A stretch of 64,000 nt of DNA, taken from positions 40,146,341 through 40,210,340 of the forward strand of contig CAMTDV010000012.1 of NCBI GenBank assembly GCA_947069175.1, in the 5' to 3' direction. The DNA is from Scalesia atractyloides. Its lineage: Eukaryota > Streptophyta > Magnoliopsida > Asterales > Asteraceae. Of this stretch, positions 53,880-64,000 are shown piece by piece (within the stretch, counting starts at the first letter, position 1; each line of letters starts with the position of its first letter). The notes under the pieces were generated by a model. It searched no databases, had not been told where the DNA came from, and saw nothing but the letters and a program-made list of their open reading frames with translations. The position numbers and the translations under genes are program-made.

Positions 53880-56800
53880 TATAACACCTCTCTTTTTGTA
53901 AACTTTCTTTATTTAGAAAGTTTGTCATGCATTCTATTCTTGGAAACTTGTATTCCCTTGATTTTCTGTTCCAACCATTGTAATGTAACGCTTTGATCGT
54001 AATAAACGTGATCGTCTTACATAGATTATACATTGATTATACATACTTGTCATATGTTTAGATAATATATACATTTATCTCTCACGCAAACTAATACTTG
54101 TTTTACATACATTGTAAATACTTGTTCTGATACTATTTATACGTGCAAATACTTATACACACGTTCACGATACTCGAATTATGGTTATATACGTTGTGCA
54201 TACTTAAAAACACGCTAAATACTAAAGTTTATGCATGAAATGATGACTTATAAGAAGTTTAGGGGCCAATTGTGAATAACAAAACTTCAAATGGATAAGG
54301 AGGCGCCGCGTCACGCAACACCCTCCCCCTTCTAGTTTCGCGTAACGCAAAGGGGTATAATCCGCAGCGGGTTATTTCCCTTCAGCAGATTGGCCATCTT
54401 CTCCACCTTGCCTCTTACCAAATCACCATTTAACACCATTAACACAAAACCCTTCCTCTTCTCTTATAAACAAGCCTCCATTCACCCATTTTCAGTTTCC
54501 AAACTGATCAACACTCTCAAAACACTCTCAAATCAGTTGCAAACATCAGAAAAATCAGATTGTTCTAAATGCCAAAGTGAGCACTTTACTTCATTTTCGT
54601 CCATGTTTCTTCACTTCTTCTTCCTCTACAATGTTTGGAACACATCTATGAATGTTTCTACATGTTTACTATGGTAAACCAAGGTGGAACACCCCATTTT
54701 GAGGTCAAAACTTTCTGTTTTGGAAGATTTTAATGTAAACTTTTATTAAACTTGTGTTTCTCATGCAATCTTGTACTCCCTATGCTACTAACCAAGTTCT
54801 ATGGTTAGTAAGCTTGTCCAAGATTGATTCTTACAAGTTAGAGGTGTAAATTGCCCCCTAAACTTTCTGTTTTAATAGGGTTCATACAACCCACAAGTGA
54901 TGAAATCATCCGAGTTTGCCATGATTCTTATGGCAAGACTTGTGTTTTGGTATAGGTGTGAATACTTGGAAGCCTTGGCTATCCTAACTTCATTCCACCA
55001 CCTCACTTGATGTTTTACCTTGCTATCTCAAGTAGTTTTCTAGACTTAAAGTAACTTAACCCCGTCTAGCCTCCGGCACTTAGTTAACTCTTTCCATGTC
55101 CGGAATGACTCACCCGGGTTAAAGCTTACTTGGCTACTTGATATAGTAAGAAGTTGTACATTTCCTTTTCATTCATGACCATCCAAATCATCCTTGTGAT
55201 GATTTGTGTATTGGTGAATCATATAATGAGGTTAATCCTCCATGCTTGAATTACATGATAATCTATGAATACTCTTGATGGACTTAACTTAGAACTATTA
55301 TGTGAACAATATAACTAAAAACTTAGAACATATATTTAACCGAACCCTTTATGATAATCGGATGGTTACTTATTATATATAGTGTTGAACCATGTTACGG
55401 TTCTAATGGGTAACTTGACCCATATCAACCCTTACGGGACTTATAGTGTCAAAAACGGGTGTTTAAGACTAGATAATTACTTTGTGCATACATACTTTTT
55501 TGTACTTTAAATTCCAATCTGAATCTTCCATTAACATTCCGAATACTCACACACCTTCGTTTACCCCATGTAGGGTGACCTTGGTGATCCTCCAACCCTC
55601 CAACTCTTCACGGGATTACCAAAGGAAAGCTTTGCAAAACAGTGAGTACACTCGAATGCCCCTTTTACTCTTTACACTTTTGGGTACAATATGTTTAACC
55701 TATCAAAGCTACACATTCACACTTATACATTACGCAAACACGAACAATCCATACATGCATGCTTAAAATACGTGATACTTGATTTATATTTGATATGTCA
55801 ATAAATATACATATTATTAATACGTATTATCCCCCATTTTATATATTTTTGGTTACAAATCCAATTGAATCGACACTTAATTGTGTTTTATTTGAATATT
55901 ATAGCTTGGAAAGCTTGTTGGTGGTTCGTTGCGGAAAACTCGAGAAAAAATGAAGTTTGTGAAAATTTTGCCCCAATCACAGATGCGTTGGCTATTTGAG
56001 TAAAATGGCACATAGCTGTGTCAGCCTTAGCCACACACCCTGATCTCAACAGCAAGCAACAATGGTTCACACAGCCATGTCACTTAACGACAGAGCTGTG
56101 TGCGGTGCTAGATCTCATATAACCTAATTTTTAGCTCCCATTTCATTTGTCCAACTTTGGGGGCCGAACCCTGGTTCTCCCAAGTCCCAAAAGTCAGTTC
56201 CAAGCATCTCTTGAAGAATTTGAACCCAAGATTGAAGATCAAGCACTCCAAGGGAAGATCTAACACCACAAATCCACTTTAACTCATTTTGGTTTGAAAA
56301 ACTCTAGATCTTCCATGTTTATGAGTATGGTTTTGGTTTTTGTTAGCCTTATAGGCTAGACATTTGTAGTTGCTTAAATCATGTTGAAGCTTTTGTTAAT
56401 GTGATGATTTGGAAGAATTTGTGATGACATGTTTATGTTAATCTTCATGATAATGTTCTATTGATGTTGGATTTTATATGCATGCTTAAAGTTGGATTTC
56501 ATGAATGTTTGATTGTTATTTACACATGACATGTTGGAAACCCATGTGTGGATTATGACTGTTAAATCTTGCTACTAGTTAGGTTGATTTAAGGCATGAG
56601 ACTAGGAATGGTAATTGTTAACATGTAATGTATGAAGATTTGAGCATGTGTATGTAATCTTGCACTTGGATTTGGAAAGATCATAGTAATGTTAATGTGA
56701 ATTCTATAGTATGTTAGTTATGTAAGATTGATGATTTAGGCCAAAATTGTTATCTAACATGACCATGCTCATCGTTCATATCAAGAACAACATTAGAATA

Positions 56801-57956
56801 CTATCTAATTAGAAGCAATTTTAGGTGATTAGTGTGTTTTACATATTAATTTTCCTTAATTGTCGAGTTAGGAGTTTTGACAAACTAGTAACTCTTGTCT
56901 AAAGATTGACATTAATTTACAAACGAGCTTAAAAGGAATAATTTTTAGGTGATTAGAATGTTATTTCATTTTACATTTTCCGAAGAAATTAGAAAACTAC
57001 GCGACCTTGACCAAGACTTAGTTACTTGAGAGTTTGTGTCATCATTAGTGCTTCCCATAGATCGTTACACAAACATTAGTGGATACTCGGTTTTGGTAAC
57101 TTCTCGTTAGATATTGTTAAATTTCGTTAACTTAGTATTTTTATTATTTGTGTGATAATTTAGAAAACCCAATTATTGTTTGAAATGGCTTTAGAGTAAC
57201 AAAGGCTTAGTATCAAAAGCTACCGTGTCCATCGGATCGATACTTAGTTCTTACCGATACTATACTACATATACAATAGGTACACTTGCCTATGTGTGTG
57301 GTTTCATATTGATGGTAACAATATTTCTTTAAATTTAAAACGAATTGTGTCAAAAATCATTATTAAAACATATATAATTCACGCTCATCAATATTCTTGG
57401 AACATTCTTATGTGATTCACTTGTCATTAACTTCGTACGAGCCTCCCTTTAACATGTATAGCGCTATAGGAGTAACGCATCGCCCATTGTCTTGTGGTCA
57501 TGTTAAGTCTTTTAAATTCATTTGGTAATTAGAGGGTTGACCTGTATAATTGCATGCCATGATTACATTAATCTTGTTAACTATTTTTGCCATGCGGATT
57601 CATTTAAATCTTTTACTTACTTATGCTATATTAAACTTGTGTACTCGCCAATGCTTTGTGTGTTGAACTATACTTTTAAACATGTTGCAGGTTGATGATG
57701 TTGATATTAATGAAATCTAGTAGGGACACCTTAGAAACGCATGTAGAAATGCTAGATTTTGTTATTATATTACTGATGAATCTTATCGTACTTTAAATTT
57801 CCAATTGTTGTATTCTATTTTCTTGTAATGTACTTGATAATGATTATCTATGAAAGAAATCAGTTTTGAATTATTTATTGTCACATTAGTGTTATGAAGT
57901 CTCGAGCAATATCATTCGTCTCACTGCGATGATTCCGCATCGGTTGGGGTGTGACA
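53880..57956 (+). mobile_element. G5 5' LTR including S1
   Basis: Start aligned with G1 at 1953, end aligned with G1 at 16571. TATA box TATAAA at 54465-54470, followed by a pyrimidine-rich transcript start. The length of 4077 bp is explained by the 1605-bp insertion of S1 plus its target duplication. Confidence 0.8.
55791..57390 (+). mobile_element. Solo LTR (S1), Athila/Tat-like
   Basis: 1600 bp, TGATATGTCA to CGCTCATCA, with a perfect ATATT duplication (55786-55790, 57391-57395). The empty site can be read in G1, where TTATATCTTGGACATTC corresponds to TTATATT...CTTGGAACATTC here. The 3' part contains ATCGGATCGATACTTAG, TTACCGATACTATACT and GTACACTTGCC (57230-57295), like Athila/Tat LTR ends. 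It has no internal region, so it is a solo LTR left by LTR-LTR recombination. Confidence 0.82.
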
Positions 57957-58938
57957 GATTGGTATCAAGCCATAACTCTAGGGAATTAGGTAGAATTGCC
58001 ATGTTTGACCTATTCTATAGTAAGTACCAAACTTAACCATTCTTGATTCTTGATTAAATATGTTAATTCTTTCTATTTTGCTTCTTATCTATTCATTTTG
58101 TCTTAAAATATACATGCCTTCCTAAGGCAACCACAATACACACTTGAAGACATGAAGACACTCATACTTTTACCAACGAGGCGACTTGCACAAAGATAGG
58201 CCCAATGGCCCACAATTCTTGTGAAGTCACTCATTCTGCGTAATCGATTTTCACGAAATTAGGCCATTAAGTTAGGAATGATATACACATCTTGATGGAA
58301 ATTTTCCATTTCATGCTCTAGTGGACCTTACCAACGAGAGTTTGCTCCTCGTCTAGTTAAGTGGCAACCATACTCAGGGTATGATGTTGTCAACTTATGG
58401 GTGAAACCCGCACCTTGTCAACTAGTCCCACTCTTCGATTTTCAATGTCGCCAAAGTTTTGAATTTCCAATCAATTAGGGATATGTAGTAACTGGAAGGT
58501 AAAATACCGTTAACTGCTCCTCGGTGAGGTAACTTATCTATTAGGCCAAAACATGTCTCCCTAATTCGAAAGGACTTACGACTCACTTTGAAATAGACGA
58601 AGTTTCTAAACTAGAAACACTCCAATATTTTATCAAGCCTCTCTTTTATGTTATCTCAATTTCTATGTGTTTTAATACTTGTTACCTCGTTCATTATAAA
58701 ACCGATGCACGATTCGCACATCTCTCACAATCAAGAACATTAACAATTCTCGAAAACAAACTAAATTTATATTCATTTTCGCATTCATACGTGTTTATGC
58801 CTTTTGAATACTTGTAATGCTCATGTTAACCATGTAAATCGTGCGTGTTATGTGATACTTATATGCTTATACATGCAAATAAATGTGATTTTTACATTAT
58901 GATCAAGACTCATCCCCTACTCCTTTATGATTCTGTAT
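57957..58938 (+). other. G5 primer-binding site and leader
   Basis: TGGTATCAAGCC (57960-57971) is the initiator tRNA-Met site with one base lost. The leader shares GTAGTAACTGGAAGG and CTATTAGGCCAAAACATG (58484-58560) with G4, and 58679-58938 with G1. No coding before gag. Confidence 0.75.
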
Positions 58939-59800
58939 ATGTCTTCTCAACGTCTCTCCAACACCCGTAACAAGAAGTCCAAATCAGCATCGGGCTCCAA
59001 AAGTGGTTCCAACAACGACAAGTCGATGTCAAAGAAAGATCTCATGAAGTTTATCGCAAAACAAATGGCCAAGGTCATCCCCGACATCATCAACAAAATC
59101 CAACCCCCACCAAACACCAAATCACCCAATGTTTTTCTGTTGACTCTAAGGTGGAAACACCTAAGTCGACGTTTACCTTCAAACGGTTTTGTTCTTGCAA
59201 CCCCCTACCTTTCACTGGAGAAAAGGGTGTCACTTAGAGGCTTCAATGGTTGCCATTGAAGTGACGTTCCTTCAAAGTTGTTCCCCTGACCACCTATGTA
59301 CAATCAACGCAACAGGTGTTTTCCGATCAAGAGCCCTTGATTGGTGGACCTTCGAGCATAATGCTCGTGGAAATGAAGTCGCTCTTGCCCTCCCTTAGGC
59401 TGATCTAATAAGTTGATGAAGGATGAGTTTTGTCCTCTGCACGAGCTTCAGAAACTCGAGAATGAGTTCTGGAATCTGAAGCAAGTGGGGACCGACAACG
59501 CTAGCCTCATAGCTCGCTTTAAGCAACTGAGTGCGATTTGCACTAGCGAGGTTGACTCGTTGAAAAGGCCATTGCGAAGTACATTCGATGCCTTCACCCT
59601 TCAATCATGAACCTCATTGAATCCACCTCACCCAAAACCCTCGAGGATACCTACCGTTTGGACGCCAAACTCAACAACAATTGCATTCTTCATGGAACCT
59701 CCAACAAGGTTTCATCAAAGAATGTACACCAAGCCACCACCGATACCATCGTTGAACCTAGACCATCCAAGCCACCAAGGAACAACAATTAGTGCAAGAA
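58939..59800 (+). pseudogene. G5 gag remnant
   Basis: Starts ATGTCTTCTCAACG (58939). The N-terminus is Ser/Lys-rich, then DLMKFIAKQMAKVIPDIINK. The core is split: FKRFCSCNPLPFTGEKGVT then a stop (59165-59230), RALDWWTFEHNARGNEVALA (59330-59395), LMKDEFCPLHELQKLENEFW (59410-59475), IMNLIESTSPKTLEDTYRLD (59600-59665). At least four frame changes or stops. Zinc knuckles and protease are missing because C5 sequence begins. Confidence 0.78.
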
Positions 59801-59880
59801 GCGGAAGGCTTCAAGCCAAAACTGAGAGGTAGTTACTCTGCCAAAACTGTGAGGTAGTCACTCCGCCAAAATTGGATCGA
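59801..59880 (+). repeat. Short duplication at the G5/C5 junction
   Basis: Three consecutive copies of a word of about 30 bp, CCAAAACTG(T)GAGGTAGT(C/T)ACTC, the last one diverged. They sit where G5 gag text stops and copia gag text begins. Confidence 0.6.
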
Positions 59881-60600
59881 GTTGATAAGTTGTTCAAGCT
59901 TGTTGAGGAGAGTCATTCTGATTTAGAAAAACAAGATGCATTATTTTTATTCTAAATCAAAATATGAGAAAAGGAGAGTAGGGTTGGGTTTCAAAAGCAA
60001 AGAATGAACAACAAGTTTCAAAAGCTAAACTTTGCAAAGAAAATCAATTTTGTCTATGGGACAACTACTAAAAAGGAAAAGGAAATCATTGGTAAACAAT
60101 CCAATGATGAATTCAAGAAAGAAAAAGAGACTAGAAAACATGATTTGGATTCCTTTGTAAGAAAAGATAGCAGGACGTGCTACAAATGTAACAACGTCGG
60201 GCATATTGCATGACAATGTTCTCAAAAAAATCCAAAGCCTGTTTCCAACTCAAACAAATCTAAAAAGATGCGAAGCAAAAAGCACCAAGTTTGTACCAAA
60301 ACAAATTCTGAAAAGAAACAATGAATCCAATAAAAATGTAACATCAACGATTCAACTTAATTCTAATTTTGAAATTGGTGAACATCCACCAAGAATCGTC
60401 ATAAGGATTCAAAGTTTTATTTTAAAAAGGCAATTTTGAAAACACAAACTTAGGTAGCAAAAGTTAAACCATCTTCAGTAGAACTAAAACCACCTGTTCC
60501 AGCCAAAACAAAAATCAAACAAAATGTCAAGATCAAAGTTCCGAAATTTGATATTCTTAACCCACCCAAGACCAAGCAGGCTTGGGTTTCTCTGTTTAAA
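59881..60600 (+). pseudogene. C5 gag C-terminal part
   Basis: KLFKLVEESHSDLEKQDALF (59885-59950), a Lys-rich region, then one zinc knuckle CYKCNNVGHIA-stop-QC (60178-60220) whose spacing is right but which has a stop before its last Cys. Lys-rich text follows in changing frames and ends PPKTKQAWV, the usual lead-in to protease. Confidence 0.72.
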
Positions 60601-60960
60601 TAATTTCTTCCACATGCATGCAGGGGCTCCCGAGGTCGATCATGTCAAAATGGATTATGGATAGTGGAGCGTCCCGACACTTGATTGGGATTCTTGCGTT
60701 GTTACACGATGTTAAAGCTATATGGGGAGGTTATGTTGGATTTGCTGGGACACAAGGAGGAAGAATTTGGGAGAAGGTATTCTTACGAATGGAGTGGTAT
60801 CTTTCGACAAGGTGAACTACATTGATGAACTAGAGAAGAATCTTCTGAGCATTTTGCAAATCTGCGACAAAAATTCACAACACACTTCAATGACAAAGAA
60901 TGCTTAATACTCAAACCGGGATTCAAAATTCCTGAGGAGTGGATCCTCATGAGCGCTCCA
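60601..60960 (+). pseudogene. C5 aspartic protease
   Basis: SKWIMDSGASRHLIG (60640-60690) has the catalytic Asp-Ser-Gly. GGYVGFAGTQGG follows, then a frame change near 60765 into GILTNGVVSFDKVNYIDELE and NLLSILQICDKN. ECLILKPGFKIPEEWI (60898-60945) lies in a third frame. Confidence 0.8.
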
Positions 60961-61900
60961 CGAGAGAATGATCTTTATGTCCGATACATGAGCATCGTAT
61001 CCCCTACATCAAAGAAAGTTCAATGCTTTGTTTCTAAAGCTACCGAGAAGGAGTCAATCTTATGGCATTGGAAGATGGGGCATATACACCTGTGGAAAGA
61101 TGAATTATTTAGTGCACAACGACCTAGTGGAGGATGTTAATCTGAAGAATTTTCATTTATCTGATGATTGTCTGAGCTGTAAGAAGAGGAAACAAAATAA
61201 GAAATCACATTCAAGAAAGTTACTTAACTTTATTAAGCTACCACTAGAAAGGCTTCATATGGATCTCTTTGGGCCAGTAAACGTGAAAAGCATTTCTTGA
61301 GATCTATATTGCCTGGTCGTGACAGATGATGTTTCAAGGTTCTCATGGGTTTTCTTTCTAGAGAGTAAAGATGAAACATTTGAAAGTCTTATGATTATCT
61401 TTAGGAAACTTAAAAACCTGTATCACGTGTCTATCAAGAGAATCCGTAGTGACGATGGTACTGAGTTCAAAAACAAGAAGATGCTCGAATTCTACAACTA
61501 AAAGGGGATTCTTTACGAATTCAGCGCTCTCTATACTCCTTAACAAAATGGAGTCGCTGAACGTAAGAATCGCACACTGATCGAGACTGCCAGAACAATG
61601 CTCGTTGATTCAAAACTTTCAATTAGTTTCTGGAGCGAAGCAATCGCATCTACGTGTTACACCCTCAACCGAGTATTGACAGTCAAGCCTCACAATAAGA
61701 CCTGTTTCGAGCTATTAAACCATCGAAAGCTGAACCTCACATTTTTGGAGTCTTTTGGATCACCGTGTACTGTACTGGACCCGGATGGTAAATTTGGAGC
61801 CAAATCCTTGGAAGGATTCTTCGTTGGTTATGCTAGTCCACAAAAGCGAGTCTTCTTGCTGAGTCTTAACCAGGTTATTCTTATACAGCATGTTGATTGC
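60961..61900 (+). pseudogene. C5 integrase, catalytic residues intact but frame broken
   Basis: HHCC zinc domain (HWKMGHIHL, 61055-61090; CLSCKKRK, 61170-61195), first Asp in RLHMDLFGPVNVK (61250-61290), a stop, DLYCLVVTDDVSRFSWVFFL (61300-61360), second Asp in IRSDDGTEFKNKK (61440-61480), stops, then NGVAERKNRTLIETARTML with the catalytic Glu (61548-61605). FWSEAIASTCYTLNRVLTVK and CFELLNHRKLNLTFLESFGS follow, with SLEGFFVGYAS (61805-61840). Three in-frame stops prevent expression. Confidence 0.85.
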
Positions 61901-62398
61901 CAACGATATACTACGCCAACGCAGAAACCTAGGGATCCATGGCTGTTCAACTATAATGGCCTATGGAATTCATTTGACATACCTGAAGTACCATCAGAAG
62001 AAGAACTTGTTATGATTTTTCAGCAGCATCAAATTTCTAATCAAGAGCAAGTTTCTAGACCGTTGGTGATTTCCCTGTCAGTTCCTGTCTCTAACACTTC
62101 TGATGTAGGTCTGATCAATACTTTGCAAGAATCAGTCTCTGTACCAATCTTGAACACTTCCGAATCATCTGCCCATCAACTGATTAATGCTGACTCTGAT
62201 CATGAACCGACTTTTGATGATGGAGGAACCAGTTCCAATGAAGGATCTGAGTAAATTGAAAGCATTCTGAATTCCTAGGCTGATCAATCCAACGTCAGAA
62301 ATGAAGCTACATCTTCTACATCGCTTGCTAATGAAGTTATCACGAATTTGTAGACTCAAGTAGATGTTCCGAGTGAAAGAAGAAAGCTGGGTGGAGCA
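61901..62398 (+). pseudogene. C5 integrase-RT linker
   Basis: Ser/Gln-rich low-complexity text (EEELVMIFQQHQISNQEQVS, HEPTFDDGGTSSNEGSE) open to 62254, then stops. Equivalent to the acidic linker of C1. Confidence 0.6.
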
Positions 62399-62940
62399 AT
62401 GCAGGAAGAGTTGCTTCATTTCCAGAAACTTGGTGTCTGGAAGCTTGTTGACCTACCGGATCATCATAAAAAGATAAATACTCGATGGGTCTTCAAGTGC
62501 AAGAGAGATGACAGAGGTATTGTGGTCAGAAATAAAGCTCGGTTTGTGGTCCAGGGCTTTCATCAACAAGAAGGGATAGACTACAATGAAGTCTATGCCC
62601 CTATCACTCGTCTTGAAGCTATTCGCATATTCTTGGCCTTTGCTTCTTGGAAAGGATTCAAGGTGTACCAAGTGGATGTTAAATCTTCTTTCCTTTACAG
62701 CAAAGTCAAAGAGGAGGTGTATGTCGTCCAACCACCAGGGTTTGTCGATCCGATACACAAGGATAAAGTCTACCTTCTAAACAAGGCGTTATAGGGTCTA
62801 CACCAAGCCCCAAGAGCTTGGTATGAAACACTTTTAAGGCATCTTCTAGACAACGGCTTTCTCAGAGGAACTGTAGACTATACCCTCTTCACAAATAAAG
62901 TAGATGGACATCTGATTTTGGTACAAATTCATGTGGATGA
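62399..62940 (+). pseudogene. C5 reverse transcriptase, N-terminal half
   Basis: Open from 62399 to 62794: EELLHFQKLGVWKLVDLPDH, TRWVFKCKRDDRGIVVRNKA, QQEGIDYNEVYAPITRLEAI, YQVDVKSSFLYSKVKEEVYV and QPPGFVDP. After a stop it continues with GLHQAPRAWYETLL, and LILVQIHVDDV at 62917-62943. The first Asp lies in QVDVKSSF, and the VDD pair lies exactly at the G6 insertion point. Fingers and palm are well preserved. Confidence 0.87.
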
Positions 62941-64000
62941 TGTCACACCCTCAATTTCCACTTGCAGAGTTTTACCGCGAGGCGTGTGAACAAACCAGAA
63001 TCTGAGACACTAGTAACATCGAACGACTCTATATGATTCGTTTAAACGTTTTCCAAAATCATTTGTTTAACCATTCATAGTTATTTTCAAATTGTCTTAG
63101 TTTGGTTTCAATGTTTAGCGGAAGCATTAGTTTTAAAGTTGAGCGGAAGCATTAAAGTAAAGTAAAGTAACGGGCGCCAACATAAACGCCAAAACTAAAG
63201 AAAAACCCAAACAATATTCGTAAATGAGACTCGATAAAAAGATGTCTTGATCAATGCAAGTGAGTGCACCTAGAGCTCCTAGCGTCCTGAGAAACATGTA
63301 AAGAAACAAGTGTCAACATTAAAGAAGAGTGAGTTCACAGGTTTTTATAAGTTCATTAGTTCGGTTAAAAATTTGTTTCCCCCGTTATCCCCAACCCGGG
63401 ATAACGATATAGTTCCATTATTCCTAACCCGGAATAATAATGATGTTGGTTCCATTATTCCAAACCCGGAATAATATTGTTGTTGGTTCCATTATTCCAA
63501 ACCCGGAATAATATTGTTTTTGGTTCCATTATTCCTAACCCGGAATAATATTGTTGGTTCGTAATTAAGTTCAATGTTAACATGTAGGTAGCGAGCCTAA
63601 AGTTATGTCACATAAGTGTTCGTGATCGAAGCTGACTGTTGTGCCTCCGTGTTGCCAGGCCTATCACTGACCATGGCGAAAGTTAGGCCAAATTATTCAC
63701 CCGTTGACCATACCCGGTCGGCTAGCGCGACTAGCTCGGGTGGGGCTTGTCGGGCCCAGTAGTACTACTTATAATTTCCCCGCTATCTAACCCAATACTA
63801 ACGATCCGAGAGTTTGTTGAGGACTTCCGTGATATAGCTGCTTAGTGACCATAACGTACATTACCATTAACTTAGTTACCGAGTAGTTTAACAACCTTAA
63901 TTTCGCATAACGTAAAAAGATAGAGTTATAGAATGTATACATGTTTCTCCCCCTGTTGTTTAAAACCGGATAAAATAGGGGCCGTGAACTCACCTTTAAT
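62941..64000 (-). mobile_element. Ty3/gypsy LTR (G6), incomplete at window end
   Basis: Starts TGTCACACCCTCAATTTCC, similar to the G3 LTR start (TGTCACACCCGGATTTCC), so on the minus strand it ends GGTGTGACA. The target bases before it are GATGA (62936-62940); the second copy lies beyond the window. It contains five palindromic repeats (63383-63549). No coding region is visible before 64000. Confidence 0.72.
63383..63549. repeat. Five palindromic units in the G6 LTR
   Basis: Hairpins at 63383-63406, 63417-63438, 63454-63475, 63491-63512 and 63528-63549, the last four starting every 37 bp. Units 2-5 pair ATTATTCC with GGAATAAT around (T/A)AACCC. Unit 1 pairs CGTTATCCC with GGGATAACG, so both arms changed together. 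Confidence 0.85.

Larger units (their letters stand above)
53880..59880 (+). mobile_element. Ty3/gypsy element G5, 5' part
   Basis: Same family as G1. 5' LTR 53880-57956 (TATAACACC, presumably a mutated TGTAACACC, to GGTGTGACA) with an embedded solo LTR S1; without S1 it is about 2.47 kb. Primer site, a 0.97-kb leader and a decayed gag follow. After about 59880 the sequence is copia (C5). No G5 protease or pol is seen, and the 3' end is outside the window or lost. Confidence 0.8.
59881..62940 (+). mobile_element. Ty1/copia element C5, 5'-truncated and interrupted in RT
   Basis: Plus-strand gag-to-RT segment of the same broad family as C1 and C2. It lacks its 5' LTR, primer site and most of gag, and begins abruptly after G5 gag. 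It is cut at the RT active site by G6 at 62941. Coding order: gag nucleocapsid, protease, integrase, reverse transcriptase. Confidence 0.85.

Noticed and set aside
54390..54677. Possible small secreted protein (95 codons) in G5
   Set aside because: It lies at the TATA/transcript start of the G5 LTR. Pyrimidine-rich leader sequence gives spurious Ser/Phe/Leu-rich frames.
55482..55766. Coding exon
   Set aside because: Aligns to non-coding LTR sequence of G1 (15700-15990), where the frame is not conserved.
58939..59800. Endogenous pararetrovirus (caulimovirid) sequence in the gypsy/copia stack
   Set aside because: All RT-bearing segments have gypsy or copia domain order with LTRs and tRNA primer sites. 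No movement protein or viral coat signature was seen.
1..64000. Host protein-coding, rRNA or canonical tRNA genes
   Set aside because: Every frame with recognisable content belongs to a retroelement. I saw no multi-exon structure, rRNA stretch or complete cloverleaf.

Overview
This window looks like a plant nuclear genome, probably a eudicot. The wording of the gag/pol proteins and the LTR style remind me of the daisy family (Asteraceae), but that is an impression only. I found no convincing host gene. Almost all of the 64 kb is LTR retrotransposon sequence of both superfamilies (Ty1/copia and Ty3/gypsy), stacked by nested insertion. Five insertions can be dated relative to each other because both ends and both 5-bp target-site duplications (TSDs) are visible.

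Left block (1-17455): a decayed Athila-type gypsy element (G0) was split by a gypsy element G1 (1953-16571, TSD CCAGT). G1 was then split in its 3' LTR by a 10.8-kb copia element C1 (4308-15124, minus strand, TSD GAATT/GAAAT). From 17456 to 20454 lie a poorly recognised retroelement with an unfamiliar ORF, a small TRIM-like element, and AT-rich DNA. Middle block (20455-49752): a Tat/Ogre-type gypsy fragment (G2) was split inside its reverse transcriptase by a chromovirus-like gypsy element G3 (21577-49513, minus strand, TSD TGCCT). G3 in turn carries two insertions: G4 (27287-36851, plus strand, TSD AAAGG) and a deleted copia element C2 (38657-43540, minus strand, TSD GGCTT). Right block (49968-64000): a non-coding copia-like element with three related LTRs (C3), whose last LTR is interrupted by gypsy element G5 (53880 onward). 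G5 holds a 1.6-kb solo LTR (S1, TSD ATATT) in its own LTR. The G5 gag then runs into a 5'-truncated copia element C5, which is cut at its YVDD motif by another gypsy LTR (G6).

The most interesting object is G4. It has two closely similar 2.64-kb LTRs (about 30 differences by eye), so it moved recently, but it encodes only Gag. Where pol should be, it has six copies of a structured repeat. Each copy can form a three-part nested stem, and one copy shows a paired compensatory change. Three pairs of a 63-bp repeat lie between these copies. Each LTR also holds four tRNA-like modules on the plus strand, spaced 156-170 bp, and one on the minus strand, all with exact box B matches. The G4 leader resembles that of G5, which hints at a helper family. 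I read G4 as a gag-only, trans-mobilised retrotransposon loaded with structured, possibly Pol III-competent RNA modules.

A second theme is a recurring palindromic word built on TCGTACGA (often extended to GTCACTCGTACGAGTGAC). It is clustered in the LTRs of several different elements, and in some also in the untranslated leader. Coding regions, except the G4 gag and parts of C5, are broken by frameshifts, stops or lost catalytic residues, and are listed as pseudogenes.
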